The position numbers and the translations under genes were made by a program. A stretch of 64,000 nucleotides of DNA, from NCBI RefSeq assembly GCF_900114995.1, contig NZ_FOUX01000003.1, positions 310,001-374,000 of the forward strand, read 5' to 3'. Below the pieces are notes generated by a model. The model was not told where the DNA came from. It was given only the letters and a program-made list of their open reading frames with translations, and did not search any database. The stretch comes from Chitinophaga sp. YR627. GTDB taxonomy: Bacteria; Bacteroidota; Bacteroidia; Chitinophagales; Chitinophagaceae. This document shows positions 15,034-24,133 of the stretch, piece after piece. Positions within the stretch are counted from its first letter, which is position 1; each line of letters starts with the position of its first letter.

Positions 15034-18000
15034 ATGATTGATGCCCAGCCCATTAATATGTCAGTGAATAAGACCAATGCATCCCAGCATCACCTTACCG
15101 GTCATGCCTGTTATATGCGTCTGCTGGAAATTTCCGACAGACCATCTCCTGTAGAGATCATACGGCAACTGCGACAACTGCTGGATCAGTTGTTCCGGCA
15201 TCTTACACGGGAAGAGACCCGCAGCTTCGGCAACCTGTTTGCCCGGATGCAGTTCTACTTCGATAAATACACCGTTCCCGCTCACCTGGAGGAACAATTA
15301 ACCATACTTCGCATACTTACTTATAAAGCCATTAACCATCATCTGAGAACAGACGATGAACTGGCACTGATCTGCATCCGCACAATGGCAGATACTATCT
15401 GTCATTTTTTTGAAGAACCCATTCCTGAAATACTGGAGAGCTTGTGCAGTAATGTGCAAGACAAGACATTATCCTATGCGCCACAGCTTTCTGATGAACT
15501 GGTACCGCAACTGAAATGTCTGGTCACACAGGTGGGTATTCTGCAGAAAAAACCGGGGCATGCACCCTACTTCATGCTGGACTGCCGTAACGACGAACTG
15601 GGTCAGTTTCAGCTGATGATCTCAGAAAGTGTGTATACGCATGCCACCTCTCTGCATGCCCAGCTAAGAGCCTATGATACTATACATGTATTGTATTGCA
15701 GTAAAAGCGAAGCGCCGCAGGTATACGAGGCGGTAAGTGTTACCCGCATCATCCTGGAACCCGATCTGCTGATCGATATCAGTGACCTGGCGGAATGTTT
15801 TGGAAGACACGGCTCACATCAACTGCTTTACCTGGTAAGAAAACTGGTACCACAGACGCCGGGTATCGCCGCATTCAAGGGAAATGTGGTCAATTCTCTG
15901 CTGGACAATGTATTGCGTGACCCTAAAATGGAACTACGGCAATCCTTTGTAGAAGCAGTGGCTGATCATGTATTACAGGCGGCCGCTTACGGCAGGGCAG
16001 AACTCAATAGCATGTTTGCTGATATTCGCAGTCTGCACTGGCCCAACCTACTCCAATCAGCAGCAGAAATGCATAACCGACCGGTCAGAATAGAACCGAC
16101 CTTCTTCTCCGCAAACTATGGACTACAGGGACGTCTGGATATCCTTGCGGAAGACGAAAGCGATCCGCTGCGTAAGGAGATCTTTGAATTAAAAAGCGGA
16201 CGTAGTCCGGAGTATGGTGCCTGGAAGAATCACGAAATGCAGGTGGTGGGCTATAATCTCCTGCTGCAATCCGCTTTTGGTGATGAAAGACGGGGGAGTT
16301 CCGCGATCCTTTATTCAGCAGCAGCAGATACGCCACTCCGTAATGTCAGCAGCAGCAGACAGGCAGAAAACGAATTGCTGGCGCTTAGAAACGAGATTGT
16401 ATCCCAGTTGCTGAGACTTGCCGCAGGCGAATACGACATACTGGATAAAATCACCGAGGAAGCCGCTGAAGGCTTACCAGCTTTCAATGTAGTACACTTC
16501 ACAGCCTTCCATGACGTATACCAGCGCGCCAGCCCTTTACTACGCACTTATTATCAGCAGTTTCTGTCCTTTTTACTGAGGGAATACTTACTGGCGAAAT
16601 GCGGTATGTACTCCGCAGCCGAAAGGGAAGAAGACGCCGAAGGTTTTGCCGCTTTATGGCTGCTGCATGAGCAGGAGAAACTGGAACGTTTTAATATTAT
16701 GCCCGGCTTGCAATTCCGGCATTTCGATACCGATAGCAGTACGGTAGTCTTTAATGTCGAGATTCCGGTCAACCATAACTTTCGTCCGGGAGATACCGCG
16801 ATCATCTATCCGCGTTCCGCTGACGGACTCTTTCCCTTACGTCACCAGGTACTTAAGGGCAGGATAGATGACCTTGCGAAAGATACCCTTACATTCTCGC
16901 TCAATAACCGGCAGATCGGTCATGACTTCTTTGCACAGCAACAGTTATGGGCGATCGAGCATGATATCTATGAATCGAATTACTGGATAGCGGCAACCGC
17001 CTTATTCCATGTACTGGAACCCCGGTTACAGGAGAAAATGGAGCTATTACTGGGACGCAGAGCACCTCAGACAGCCCCGCAGCGTATTCCGGTACCAAAG
17101 ATGTTCAATGATAACCAGCAGGGGATTCTCCAGGCTGCGCTGGACGCAGAAGACTATTACCTGATACAGGGACCTCCCGGCACCGGCAAAACCTCAGCCT
17201 TACTGACCGCATTGGTAGGCGTACTGGCAGCAACCGAAACACAGACGATCGTGGTGGCTTTCACCAACAGGGCTGTAGAGGAAATCTGCCGTAAACTGGA
17301 GACCAAAGGCATTGCACACCTGCGTATGGGCAGCCGCCGGTCTGCCACCGAAAATCGGCTGCGACAGTATTGTATGGAAGGAGATATCGCTGGTGCTGCA
17401 CAGTTCATTCTCCAGCAACGCGTATTCGTAGGTACCGTGGCGACAATGGCGACCCGTCTGCACCTGTTACAGATGCTGGGGGTAAAAACGGATATTCTGA
17501 TTGCAGATGAAGCCTCTCAGCTCACCGAACCTCAGTTACTGGGCTTACTGATGCCATTCAGGAAGTTTATCCTGATAGGCGATCAGAACCAGCTGCCACC
17601 GGTAGTAGCCCAGGACGATTTTTTCTGCCATACCACACAACCCCTGCTGCATGCAGAAGGAATCTCCGATCTGCGTTGTACCCTATTTGAGCGACTGATC
17701 AGGCGCTGTAAGGACAACCATTGGCACTATGCATGGGGCATGCTGAATACACACTTCCGCATGCATACCGACATCGCTTCGCTAATCAATCATTATTATG
17801 CCGGTCAGCTATCAGCAGGTAGTGCGCAACAATCATATCCTCATAACATGACGGAGCACCCGGGTAGTGAAAACTGGGCACAGATACTTTCAAAGGGACG
17901 TACGCTGTTCATCCCCAGTCCGCTGGAACCTACCTCCAAAATGAACAGGACAGAGGCGAACAGGGTAGTCTCCCTGTTACACTATCTGCGTAACCGGTAC

Positions 18001-18369
18001 GGGCAACGTTTCGGCAAGGAAACCGTTGGCGTGGTAACGCCCTGGCGTACACAGATCAGCCTTATCCGGGAACTGATCGGTAATGATGAGCAGCTACAGG
18101 CGATCAATATTGACACGGCAGAACGATTTCAGGGAGCAGAAAACGATATCATTATTATTTCGCTGGCAGTATATCATCCTGTACAACTGGGCTTGTTGCA
18201 GAACCTGGGGGTATTTCACTGGGAGCAGGATAGGGTAGAGGTAGACAGAAAACTGCTGGTCACGTTGTCAAGGGCAAGGCACCAGGTGATCATTATGGGA
18301 TATGAACCGGTACTGAGAGCCAGTAGTCATTATGAAGAACTGCTGAATAGCATCACCAGTTGCGTATAA
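15034..18369 (+). CDS. Dna2-like protein: PD-(D/E)xK nuclease fused to superfamily 1 helicase
   Basis: 1111 residues. The middle of the N-terminal half has a PD-(D/E)xK core: GRLDILAEDE...EIFELKSG (Glu385, Lys387) followed by HEMQVVGYNLLL, the RecB/Cas4-type QxxxY motif. The C-terminal half is an SF1 (Upf1/Dna2 class) helicase: Walker A GPPGTGKT (Lys719), motif II ADEAS, motif III GDQNQLPPV, motif V/VI ERFQGAENDIIIIS and VTLSRARHQVIIMG. I do not see the four-cysteine iron-sulfur cluster of eukaryotic Dna2. A DNA end-processing role is likely. A second ATG at 15058 is possible. Alone in its unit, followed by a minus-strand gene. Confidence 0.85.
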   Translation: MIDAQPINMSVNKTNASQHHLTGHACYMRLLEISDRPSPVEIIRQLRQLLDQLFRHLTREETRSFGNLFARMQFYFDKYTVPAHLEEQLTILRILTYKAINHHLRTDDELALICIRTMADTICHFFEEPIPEILESLCSNVQDKTLSYAPQLSDELVPQLKCLVTQVGILQKKPGHAPYFMLDCRNDELGQFQLMISESVYTHATSLHAQLRAYDTIHVLYCSKSEAPQVYEAVSVTRIILEPDLLIDISDLAECFGRHGSHQLLYLVRKLVPQTPGIAAFKGNVVNSLLDNVLRDPKMELRQSFVEAVADHVLQAAAYGRAELNSMFADIRSLHWPNLLQSAAEMHNRPVRIEPTFFSANYGLQGRLDILAEDESDPLRKEIFELKSGRSPEYGAWKNHEMQVVGYNLLLQSAFGDERRGSSAILYSAAADTPLRNVSSSRQAENELLALRNEIVSQLLRLAAGEYDILDKITEEAAEGLPAFNVVHFTAFHDVYQRASPLLRTYYQQFLSFLLREYLLAKCGMYSAAEREEDAEGFAALWLLHEQEKLERFNIMPGLQFRHFDTDSSTVVFNVEIPVNHNFRPGDTAIIYPRSADGLFPLRHQVLKGRIDDLAKDTLTFSLNNRQIGHDFFAQQQLWAIEHDIYESNYWIAATALFHVLEPRLQEKMELLLGRRAPQTAPQRIPVPKMFNDNQQGILQAALDAEDYYLIQGPPGTGKTSALLTALVGVLAATETQTIVVAFTNRAVEEICRKLETKGIAHLRMGSRRSATENRLRQYCMEGDIAGAAQFILQQRVFVGTVATMATRLHLLQMLGVKTDILIADEASQLTEPQLLGLLMPFRKFILIGDQNQLPPVVAQDDFFCHTTQPLLHAEGISDLRCTLFERLIRRCKDNHWHYAWGMLNTHFRMHTDIASLINHYYAGQLSAGSAQQSYPHNMTEHPGSENWAQILSKGRTLFIPSPLEPTSKMNRTEANRVVSLLHYLRNRYGQRFGKETVGVVTPWRTQISLIRELIGNDEQLQAINIDTAERFQGAENDIIIISLAVYHPVQLGLLQNLGVFHWEQDRVEVDRKLLVTLSRARHQVIIMGYEPVLRASSHYEELLNSITSCV

Positions 18370-18370
18370 A

Positions 18371-18402
18371 GAAAAAGCCACCTGTCCAAAAAACAGATGG
18401 CT
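18371..18402 (-). terminator. Terminator shared by helicase and HNH genes
   Basis: AGCCACCTGT/ACAGATGGCT (9 of 10 pairs), loop A-rich on +. On the minus strand the stem is followed by TTTTTC, so it best serves the HNH gene. Confidence 0.6.
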
Positions 18403-18446
18403 GTATGTCAGACAACATCATATGATCATTCCTGGTAAACCAGGCT

Positions 18447-19016
18447 TTAATCCAATGTTACATGGCTCCAGTTTTCTCCGCTTTTTATGCGGTAGAGCTG
18501 CATTTCGCTGATATCAAATTGTTCAGCGATCTGTTTCATTGTTTTTCTGCCGGGTTTAGCCAACAGACGTTTGATGCTTTTTACTTTGGTAATGTTCAGC
18601 TTCAGCCCTTTTACCCTGTTACGCTGTTTTTCCTTGTAGGCCAGCTTGGCAGGACTGAACTGCTGATGCGCTTCCATTTCTTCTTTGGTAGCCCATTGCA
18701 GGTTAGTGGCTTTATTGTTCTTCTTTTCGTAATCGATGTGGATTACATATTTGTAATTACGTCCCGGCTTCTTATTAAATAACTTTGCTACTTCCCGGTG
18801 CAGGTAAAGGGACTGATAACTGTCCGCTGGCTTTACGTTCAATACCGTATAGCCTTCTACCGTGGACCCGGACAACAACTTCCCGTCTAAAATGTCCTCA
18901 TAATAGCTGATCACTCTTCCCATGTTAGAGACTGCATACTTTTTACGCAGGGCAGATTTATTTTTAATCTGCAAGTCTTTCCAGACTTCATTTTTCAGAT
19001 TTTTAATCGTGGCCAT
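18447..19016 (-). CDS. Free-standing NUMOD4/HNH endonuclease-like protein with C-terminal helix-turn-helix
   Basis: 189 residues. NUMOD4-like start: VWKDLQIKNKS...KYAVSNMGRVISYYEDIL. HNH core: LYLHREVAKLFNK (His73), VIHIDYEKKNN (His93, Asp95, Asn100-101), NLQWATKEE. The usual Asn of V-N-H-x-D is Ile92. The last ~60 residues (VKSIKRLLAKPGRKTMKQIAEQFDISEMQLYRIKSGENWSHV, given here in parts) form the DNA-binding helix-turn-helix often fused to such endonucleases. These domains come from homing endonucleases, but no intron or intein is visible nearby. It may be domesticated or a phage remnant. Confidence 0.8.
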   Translation of the reverse strand: MATIKNLKNEVWKDLQIKNKSALRKKYAVSNMGRVISYYEDILDGKLLSGSTVEGYTVLNVKPADSYQSLYLHREVAKLFNKKPGRNYKYVIHIDYEKKNNKATNLQWATKEEMEAHQQFSPAKLAYKEKQRNRVKGLKLNITKVKSIKRLLAKPGRKTMKQIAEQFDISEMQLYRIKSGENWSHVTLD

Positions 19017-19047
19017 GTGAAAGAAATTTAATAGTTGAACCTGGGGT

Positions 19048-20112
19048 TTATCCGTAAACGTTACAATCTGCTACTTCATTCTTTGCTGGCAGTAGGCTCT
19101 GGTCAGTAAGGGGGGATGTCCTTTCAATAATATGATCTTTGTAATGCAATGCTATCGCGTCTAACACATCTTCTACAGCTGCCAATGTACTGCAAGTTAC
19201 TAATTGTTGTCTGAATTCTTTGATATGAGGTAAACCCTTCAGGTAATTGGTATAGTGCCTTCTCATTTCCAGTATTCCCACTACGTCACCTTTCCATTGC
19301 ACAGAATGCTGCAGGTGTTTTTTACATACTTCCACCCGTTCAAGAACAGATGGCGGCGGTAAATGTTCACCCGTTTTCATAAAATGCTTTATTTCATTGA
19401 AGATCCACGGATACCCGATCGCGGCACGTCCGATCATTACGCCATCAACTCCATATTTCTCACGGGCAGCGATTGCCTGCTCCGGGGTACATATGTCCCC
19501 GTTACCGAATATAGGAATATGGATACGCGGATTATTCTTCACTTTTCCGATCAGTGTCCAGTCGGCATGGCCTTTATACATCTGAGTACGGGTACGGCCA
19601 TGAATGGTCAGAGCCTGAATACCTACATCCTGCAGACGTTCGGCAACTTCTTCAATGTTTTTGGTGTCGTCGTCCCAGCCAAGGCGGGTCTTTACTGTTA
19701 CCGGCAGCTTTGTAGCCTTTACTACGGCAGCTGTCAGTTTCACCATTTTGGGAATATCTTTCAGGATACCAGAACCGGCCCCTTTACATACCACCTTTTT
19801 CACCGGACAACCGTAGTTGATGTCCAGCAGGTCGGGGTTAGTAGCCTCCACGATCTGGGCGGCCATAGCCATAGGTTCTTCGTCTCCTCCGAATATCTGA
19901 ATGCCCACAGGGCGCTCGTAATCAAAGATGTCCAGCTTCCGCCGGCTTTTTATGGCATCACGTATAAGTCCCTCCGAAGAGATAAACTCAGTATACATCA
20001 GGTCCGCGCCCTTCTCTTTACACACCGCACGAAATGGCGGGTCACTAACATCCTCCATCGGAGCAAGCAATAGCGGAAAATTGCCTAATGTTATATTTCC
20101 AATCTTTACCAT
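19048..20112 (-). CDS. dusB: tRNA-dihydrouridine synthase B
   Basis: 354 residues from the ATG at 20112 (MVKIGNITLGNFPLLLAPMEDVSD); the open frame continues 19 codons up but conservation begins here. FMN-dependent TIM barrel: NYGCPVKKVVCKGAGSGIL carries the catalytic Cys of Dus enzymes, with VTVKTRLGWDD, IHGRTRTQMYKGHADW and GNGDICTPEQA as flavin and tRNA contacts. It reduces uridines in the D-loop of tRNAs. Transcribed away from the CPBP protease gene; its probable promoter (TAAATTTG on the minus strand at 20195-20202) lies in the shared spacer. Confidence 0.95.
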   Translation of the reverse strand: MVKIGNITLGNFPLLLAPMEDVSDPPFRAVCKEKGADLMYTEFISSEGLIRDAIKSRRKLDIFDYERPVGIQIFGGDEEPMAMAAQIVEATNPDLLDINYGCPVKKVVCKGAGSGILKDIPKMVKLTAAVVKATKLPVTVKTRLGWDDDTKNIEEVAERLQDVGIQALTIHGRTRTQMYKGHADWTLIGKVKNNPRIHIPIFGNGDICTPEQAIAAREKYGVDGVMIGRAAIGYPWIFNEIKHFMKTGEHLPPPSVLERVEVCKKHLQHSVQWKGDVVGILEMRRHYTNYLKGLPHIKEFRQQLVTCSTLAAVEDVLDAIALHYKDHIIERTSPLTDQSLLPAKNEVADCNVYG

Positions 20113-20184
20113 TTTATCTATTGTGGGCTGACCCATATCGCTCCGGTAAATCCGGAAAGCAATTGTCAACTCGATTTCACAATG

Positions 20185-20202
20185 TAAATTTACGCAAATT
20201 TA
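20185..20202. promoter_or_regulatory. Divergent -7 elements for CPBP protease (+) and dusB (-)
   Basis: On +, TAAATTTA (20185-20192) lies 19 nt after a TTG (20163-20165) and 14 nt before the CPBP ATG. On -, TAAATTTG (20195-20202) has a TTG 22 nt upstream. The two elements are 2 bp apart, so the transcription units may compete. Confidence 0.4.
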
Positions 20203-20206
20203 ATCT

Positions 20207-21175
20207 ATGACAGGCCGTTTGAAGCAATATCCGCCTTCTCTTCAATTTGCAGCATTTGTTGCCATTTTCCTTATATGCTTCCTGCTATATATGACTTTTC
20301 TGGTGGCTATATTTCCTCTGATAAGCGGCACTTCCCTGGCTTCGATGCAAAAAGCGTTGACATATGCGCAGGAGTCGTCTGTCCCTGTATCCCCTAAAGT
20401 TCTCGGCTATCTGAAATTAACGCAATTTCTATACACTTTAGTAGTTTATTTATTCCCACCCGTAATTTTTGCCTGGCTGAGCTTTAAACGTGCGGCAAAC
20501 TGGTTGAGTATTGACCGCAGCCCACGCCTGACGGGCATTATATTAGCACTTTTGATCATGTTCCTGGCATTGCCTTTTGTCAGTTTTACTGCGGACTGGA
20601 ATCATACCTGGCCATTTTCAGCAGACCTGAAAAGGACGGAACAGGAAACAGAGGCGCTTACCCGGGTACTCCTCACAATGCCGGATATTACCAGCCTGCT
20701 GATCAATCTGCTGATCATTGCTGCCGCGCCTGCAATAGCAGAGGAATTCTTCTTCCGCGGGGTCATGCAACGTCTGTTTATCGAAATGCTCCCTAAAGTT
20801 CCCTGGCTGGCGATAGTGATCACTGCTGCCTGTTTCAGCGCCATCCACATGCAATGGATGGACTTCGTTCCCCGTTTACTACTCGGATTTCTCCTTGGCA
20901 CCATCTATTACCTGAGCGGTAATTTATGGCTCTCAATAGCTGGCCACTTTCTTAATAACGGTCTTCAGGTGTTGATGGTTTACCTTTACCAGATAAAAGT
21001 CCTTAAAACTGATCCAATGGACGCCGGCACCACAGAATGGTACCTGGCCATTGGCAGTCTGGCGCTGACAATTGCAGTCGCCTGGCAGTTATACCAGCGG
21101 ACGCCTTTGGCGGAAAGAAACTTTCCGCAGCAACGGACAGACTTTACAGACAATATTGAATCAATCGGGAAGTAA
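20207..21175 (+). CDS. CPBP-family intramembrane metalloprotease (CAAX prenyl protease-like)
   Basis: 322 residues with about eight membrane segments. The Abi/CPBP signature is complete: AIAEEFFFRGVMQRL (Glu179, Glu180, Arg184), then FSAIHMQWMDFVPRLLLGFLLG with the His, and IAGHFLNNGLQV with the second His. These residues form the metal-dependent intramembrane glutamic protease site. Targets in bacteria are mostly unknown; bacteriocin self-immunity and membrane-protein processing have been proposed for relatives. Followed after 31 bp by the DUF2007 gene, so the two are probably transcribed together. Confidence 0.9.
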   Translation: MTGRLKQYPPSLQFAAFVAIFLICFLLYMTFLVAIFPLISGTSLASMQKALTYAQESSVPVSPKVLGYLKLTQFLYTLVVYLFPPVIFAWLSFKRAANWLSIDRSPRLTGIILALLIMFLALPFVSFTADWNHTWPFSADLKRTEQETEALTRVLLTMPDITSLLINLLIIAAAPAIAEEFFFRGVMQRLFIEMLPKVPWLAIVITAACFSAIHMQWMDFVPRLLLGFLLGTIYYLSGNLWLSIAGHFLNNGLQVLMVYLYQIKVLKTDPMDAGTTEWYLAIGSLALTIAVAWQLYQRTPLAERNFPQQRTDFTDNIESIGK

Positions 21176-21206
21176 TTTGTACTTTAGCCCTAACAAACAG
21201 ATTATT

Positions 21207-21428
21207 ATGGAAAAAGACTGGGTAAAAATTTATTATACCAACCAGGTATTCCGTGCGGAAATTGTTAAAGGAATGCTGGAAGAAAATGGCATTAATGTCG
21301 TTCTTATCAACAGACTGGATTCTTCATATCTGTCAGCTTTACCGGGCATGGCTGAATTGTTCGTTCACGACTCCCAGGAAGCGGAAGCCCGTCGCCTATT
21401 GGCCGAAAATCCGGAAAGCCTCTCCTGA
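21207..21428 (+). CDS. DUF2007-family small protein
   Basis: 73 residues starting at the ATG at 21207 (MEKDWVKIYYTNQVFRAEIVKGMLEENGI); the open frame reaches further up but overlaps the CPBP gene. The short alpha/beta fold with WVKIYYT...A.i.kgmLeenGI and LFVHDSQEAEARRLL is that of DUF2007, annotated as putative signal-transducing proteins and distantly like PII/ferredoxin folds. No catalytic residues are evident. Placed between a membrane protease and phospholipid genes. Confidence 0.8.
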   Translation: MEKDWVKIYYTNQVFRAEIVKGMLEENGINVVLINRLDSSYLSALPGMAELFVHDSQEAEARRLLAENPESLS

Positions 21429-21479
21429 CACGCAATTTTGCGCTCAGGTGCATATTTATAAACCAATCGTCTTCTTTAC

Positions 21480-22367
21480 ATGAAAACATTCTTTACCCGT
21501 ACAGCCACTGCGTTGGTTTTTGTGGCGGTAATGCTGGGCGGGATCTTATATAGTCCTTTTACATTTTTCCTGTTGTTCTTTCTGATCAACTTCTTTGCTT
21601 TACAGGAATATTTTAAGCTGATCCGTCACATTGACCCGGATTACGCCAACATATCCACCTGGCATAAGACCGGCTTGCTGGTAGCCAGCTGCTCGCTTAT
21701 CATGGCTTTTACAGGGGAGCATTTTTCTTCTTCTGCGAATCTTTCCCTGGGCTTTCTTGGCTGGTGGATGACGGTCATCTTCCTACTGATCCTGCCGATA
21801 GGAGAGATCCTGCTCAGTAAGGACTTCCAGCTCAAAAACATGGGGTATTCCGCATTGGGGCTGGCCTATATCACCCTGTCACTCGGCCTGCTGATACACC
21901 TTTGCCTGAATTATAAAAGCATCCAGTTTACCGAAACAGCAACAGGTACCGGCCCGGGATGGCTGATCCCTCTACTGCTGATCGCCTTTATCTGGATCAA
22001 TGACACCATGGCGTATATCGTGGGTTCACTGATCGGCCGTACGCCTTTCGCACCGGCTATTTCTCCCAAGAAAACCATCGAGGGCACAGTAGGAGGGATG
22101 ATCCTTGCAATCGCCGCGGCGGGTGTATATGGACATTTCTGGGGCGAACAGTACCTCGCTTTACAACATTGGCTGGTATTGGCAGGCATTGCCGCTGTCT
22201 TCGGTACAGCAGGCGACCTCATCGAATCCAAACTGAAACGTATGGCGGGTGTCAAGGATTCCGGCAGCATTATGCCGGGTCACGGCGGCTTCATGGATCG
22301 CTTTGATTCTTTGCTGCTGGCGGCTCCATTCGCCTGGTTATATGTACATTTCTTCGCAATGATTTAA
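21480..22367 (+). CDS. cdsA: Phosphatidate cytidylyltransferase
   Basis: 295 residues, about eight membrane segments. The CdsA signature is intact near the C-terminus: GDLIESKLKRMAGVKDSG followed by IMPGHGGFMDRFDSLL, with the metal-binding acidic residues. WINDTMAYIVGSLIGRTPFAPAISPKKTIEG is the upstream conserved block. It makes CDP-diacylglycerol from phosphatidic acid and CTP in the inner membrane, the precursor of all phospholipids. psd follows after 25 bp; together they cover two steps of phosphatidylethanolamine synthesis, while the serine synthase is not in this window. Confidence 0.95.
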   Translation: MKTFFTRTATALVFVAVMLGGILYSPFTFFLLFFLINFFALQEYFKLIRHIDPDYANISTWHKTGLLVASCSLIMAFTGEHFSSSANLSLGFLGWWMTVIFLLILPIGEILLSKDFQLKNMGYSALGLAYITLSLGLLIHLCLNYKSIQFTETATGTGPGWLIPLLLIAFIWINDTMAYIVGSLIGRTPFAPAISPKKTIEGTVGGMILAIAAAGVYGHFWGEQYLALQHWLVLAGIAAVFGTAGDLIESKLKRMAGVKDSGSIMPGHGGFMDRFDSLLLAAPFAWLYVHFFAMI

Positions 22368-22392
22368 CTTCGCACAAAATAACACAACAACA

Positions 22393-23046
22393 ATGAAGAT
22401 CCATCGAGAAGGATTAGCCACCATTTTACTGACTTTTGCTGTTCTTGCACTGATCAATGGCGTAATTTTCTACTTCCTGGGACATATGCCGCTGCTTTGC
22501 AGAATCGTAGCTGGTTTCTCCCTGGTTTTATTCCTTTTTATCATTTCCTTCTTCCGTATTCCGAAAAGAGAAATGAAACTGGACGAATCCCTGGTCATTG
22601 CTCCTTGCGATGGTAAAGTTGTGGTGATTGAAGAAACCTATGAGCCTGAGTATTTCAAAGACAAACGTTTACAGGTGTCCATCTTCATGAGCCCTGCTAA
22701 CGTTCACGTGAACAGGAACCCTATCAGCGGTCAGGTAAAATTATCTCAGTACCACGCAGGTAAATACCTGGTAGCATGGCACCCAAAATCTTCTACTGAA
22801 AACGAACGTCACTCAGTAGTGATCGGAAATGGTAAAGCTGACATCCTGGTAAGACAGATCGCAGGCGCACTGGCCCGTCGTATCGTAAACTACCTGAAAC
22901 CAGGCATGCAGGTGACCCAGAATGAAGAACTGGGCTTCATTAAATTCGGCTCCAGAGTAGACATCTATCTGCCAATCGGTACTCCTGTGTCAGTTCAGTT
23001 AGAACAGGTTGTACGTGGTGGCCAGACAGTGATCGCTACCATATAA
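22393..23046 (+). CDS. psd: Phosphatidylserine decarboxylase, short form
   Basis: 217 residues of the short, archaeal-like PSD class. N-terminal membrane hairpin (residues ~10-55), then VIAPCDGKVVVIEE, VSIFMSPANVHVNRNP and QNEELGFIKFGSRVDIYLP. The FGS motif is the self-cleavage site: the chain splits before Ser187, which becomes the pyruvoyl cofactor. The enzyme turns phosphatidylserine into phosphatidylethanolamine. Downstream of cdsA, likely the same transcript. Confidence 0.93.
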   Translation: MKIHREGLATILLTFAVLALINGVIFYFLGHMPLLCRIVAGFSLVLFLFIISFFRIPKREMKLDESLVIAPCDGKVVVIEETYEPEYFKDKRLQVSIFMSPANVHVNRNPISGQVKLSQYHAGKYLVAWHPKSSTENERHSVVIGNGKADILVRQIAGALARRIVNYLKPGMQVTQNEELGFIKFGSRVDIYLPIGTPVSVQLEQVVRGGQTVIATI

Positions 23047-23079
23047 TTGGTTATATTTATCAGCATAAAACAGACAGTC

Positions 23080-23331
23080 ATGAAGAAATTCATTATAGGT
23101 ACCACAACCGTATTATTCCTTGCAGCTGCTGTATATGCCCAGGATAAATCCAAAGACCATTCCTGCTGCAATAAATCAGCTAAAGAAGGTGTCGCCTGTT
23201 CAAAGGCGGCCAACAAAAAAGGCGGCGCATGCTGCAAACAGCCTTCTAAGACCGCCGCTTTACGTACCGCAGCTGCTAAACCGGCAAAACCGGCACAGCC
23301 AGCTCCGGCAGTAAAACCAGCAGGAAAATAA
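23080..23331 (+). CDS. Small secreted cysteine-rich protein, unknown function
   Basis: 83 residues from the ATG at 23080. Signal peptide (MKKFIIGTTTVLFLAAAVYA|Q). The mature part has five cysteines in the pattern CC (29-30), C (40), CC (51-52), all within Lys/Ser/Gly-rich sequence, followed by a Lys/Ala/Pro tail (residues 57-83). Such paired cysteines suggest disulfides or metal binding, but no known family is recognised. It lies 33 bp after psd and before a very strong terminator, so it is probably the last gene of the cdsA-psd unit. Confidence 0.65.
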   Translation: MKKFIIGTTTVLFLAAAVYAQDKSKDHSCCNKSAKEGVACSKAANKKGGACCKQPSKTAALRTAAAKPAKPAQPAPAVKPAGK

Positions 23332-23340
23332 ATAATTGAT

Positions 23341-23399
23341 TATCAATAAAAAAAGTCCCTTCTCCGTAGATATTGGAGAAGGGACTTTTTTTATTGATA
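23341..23399. terminator. Exceptionally long bidirectional terminator
   Basis: A perfect 25-bp stem (23341-23365 with 23375-23399) and a 9-nt loop, including A7 and T7 tracts around GTCCCTTCTCC. It separates two convergent genes. Confidence 0.9.
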
Positions 23400-23411
23400 A
23401 ACCTGTACTGC

Positions 23412-24110
23412 TTAAAGAATGCCTTTCAGTTCGTGCAGGCTGTTAATAACATAAGTTGGTCGCAGATCGCCAGTCACAGGTTTCAGGGTATTAAAATATA
23501 CCTGGTCTATCCCCGCATTATGCGCACCGATAATATCAATATCCAGTGCATCTCCGATCATGATACTGCTATCCGTAGTCGCACCCGCTTTGGTAATGGC
23601 ATAATCAAAGATCTCTTTATAAGGTTTCAGACTGCCCGCCGACTCTGAAGTGATGACATGTGTAAAAAAGTGATCTATCCCGGAACTTTTCATCTTAACA
23701 TATTGTGTCTCCTCAAACCCGTTGGTGATCATGTGGATAGGATAGTTCTTAGCGGCCAGGTATTCCAGCACCTCTTTTGCGTGCGGGAACAGGGCTGTCT
23801 GTGTCGGCAATTCTGCCAGGAACTGTACACTCAGAGTTTCACACAGCTTTTCATCACCGATCTTAAAATCCAGCAGGGTTAAGCGGAAACGTTTGTTACG
23901 CAGGTCATTTCTGGTGATGAATCCCTTCCGGAAACGGTCCCAGAGTTTCTCATTGTACACTGTATAGACATCGTAAAATGCTTTGAAAGAGGGTACTCCA
24001 CGTCCTTCCAGATTGTATGCATGGTATAACTTCTCAAGCACCAGTGTGGAATTCGTTTCAAAATCCCATAATGTGTGGTCGAGGTCAAAAAATATATGCT
24101 TGTATTTCAT
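23412..24110 (-). CDS. YjjG-family HAD nucleotidase
   Basis: 232 residues from the ATG at 24110; the frame is open to 24161 but a TATCTTTG promoter element lies in that extension. Motif I FFDLDHTLWDF (nucleophile and acid Asp), motif II ITNGFEE, motif III Lys in SLKPYKEIF, motif IV MIGDALDIDIIGA. YjjG relatives are pyrimidine 5'-nucleotidases that clear non-canonical nucleotides such as dUMP/dTMP derivatives. The helical cap begins with NSTLVLEKLYHAYNL. Single gene with its own promoter. Confidence 0.88.
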   Translation of the reverse strand: MKYKHIFFDLDHTLWDFETNSTLVLEKLYHAYNLEGRGVPSFKAFYDVYTVYNEKLWDRFRKGFITRNDLRNKRFRLTLLDFKIGDEKLCETLSVQFLAELPTQTALFPHAKEVLEYLAAKNYPIHMITNGFEETQYVKMKSSGIDHFFTHVITSESAGSLKPYKEIFDYAITKAGATTDSSIMIGDALDIDIIGAHNAGIDQVYFNTLKPVTGDLRPTYVINSLHELKGIL

Positions 24111-24133
24111 TTGCTGACTCTCCTTGGCTGCCA

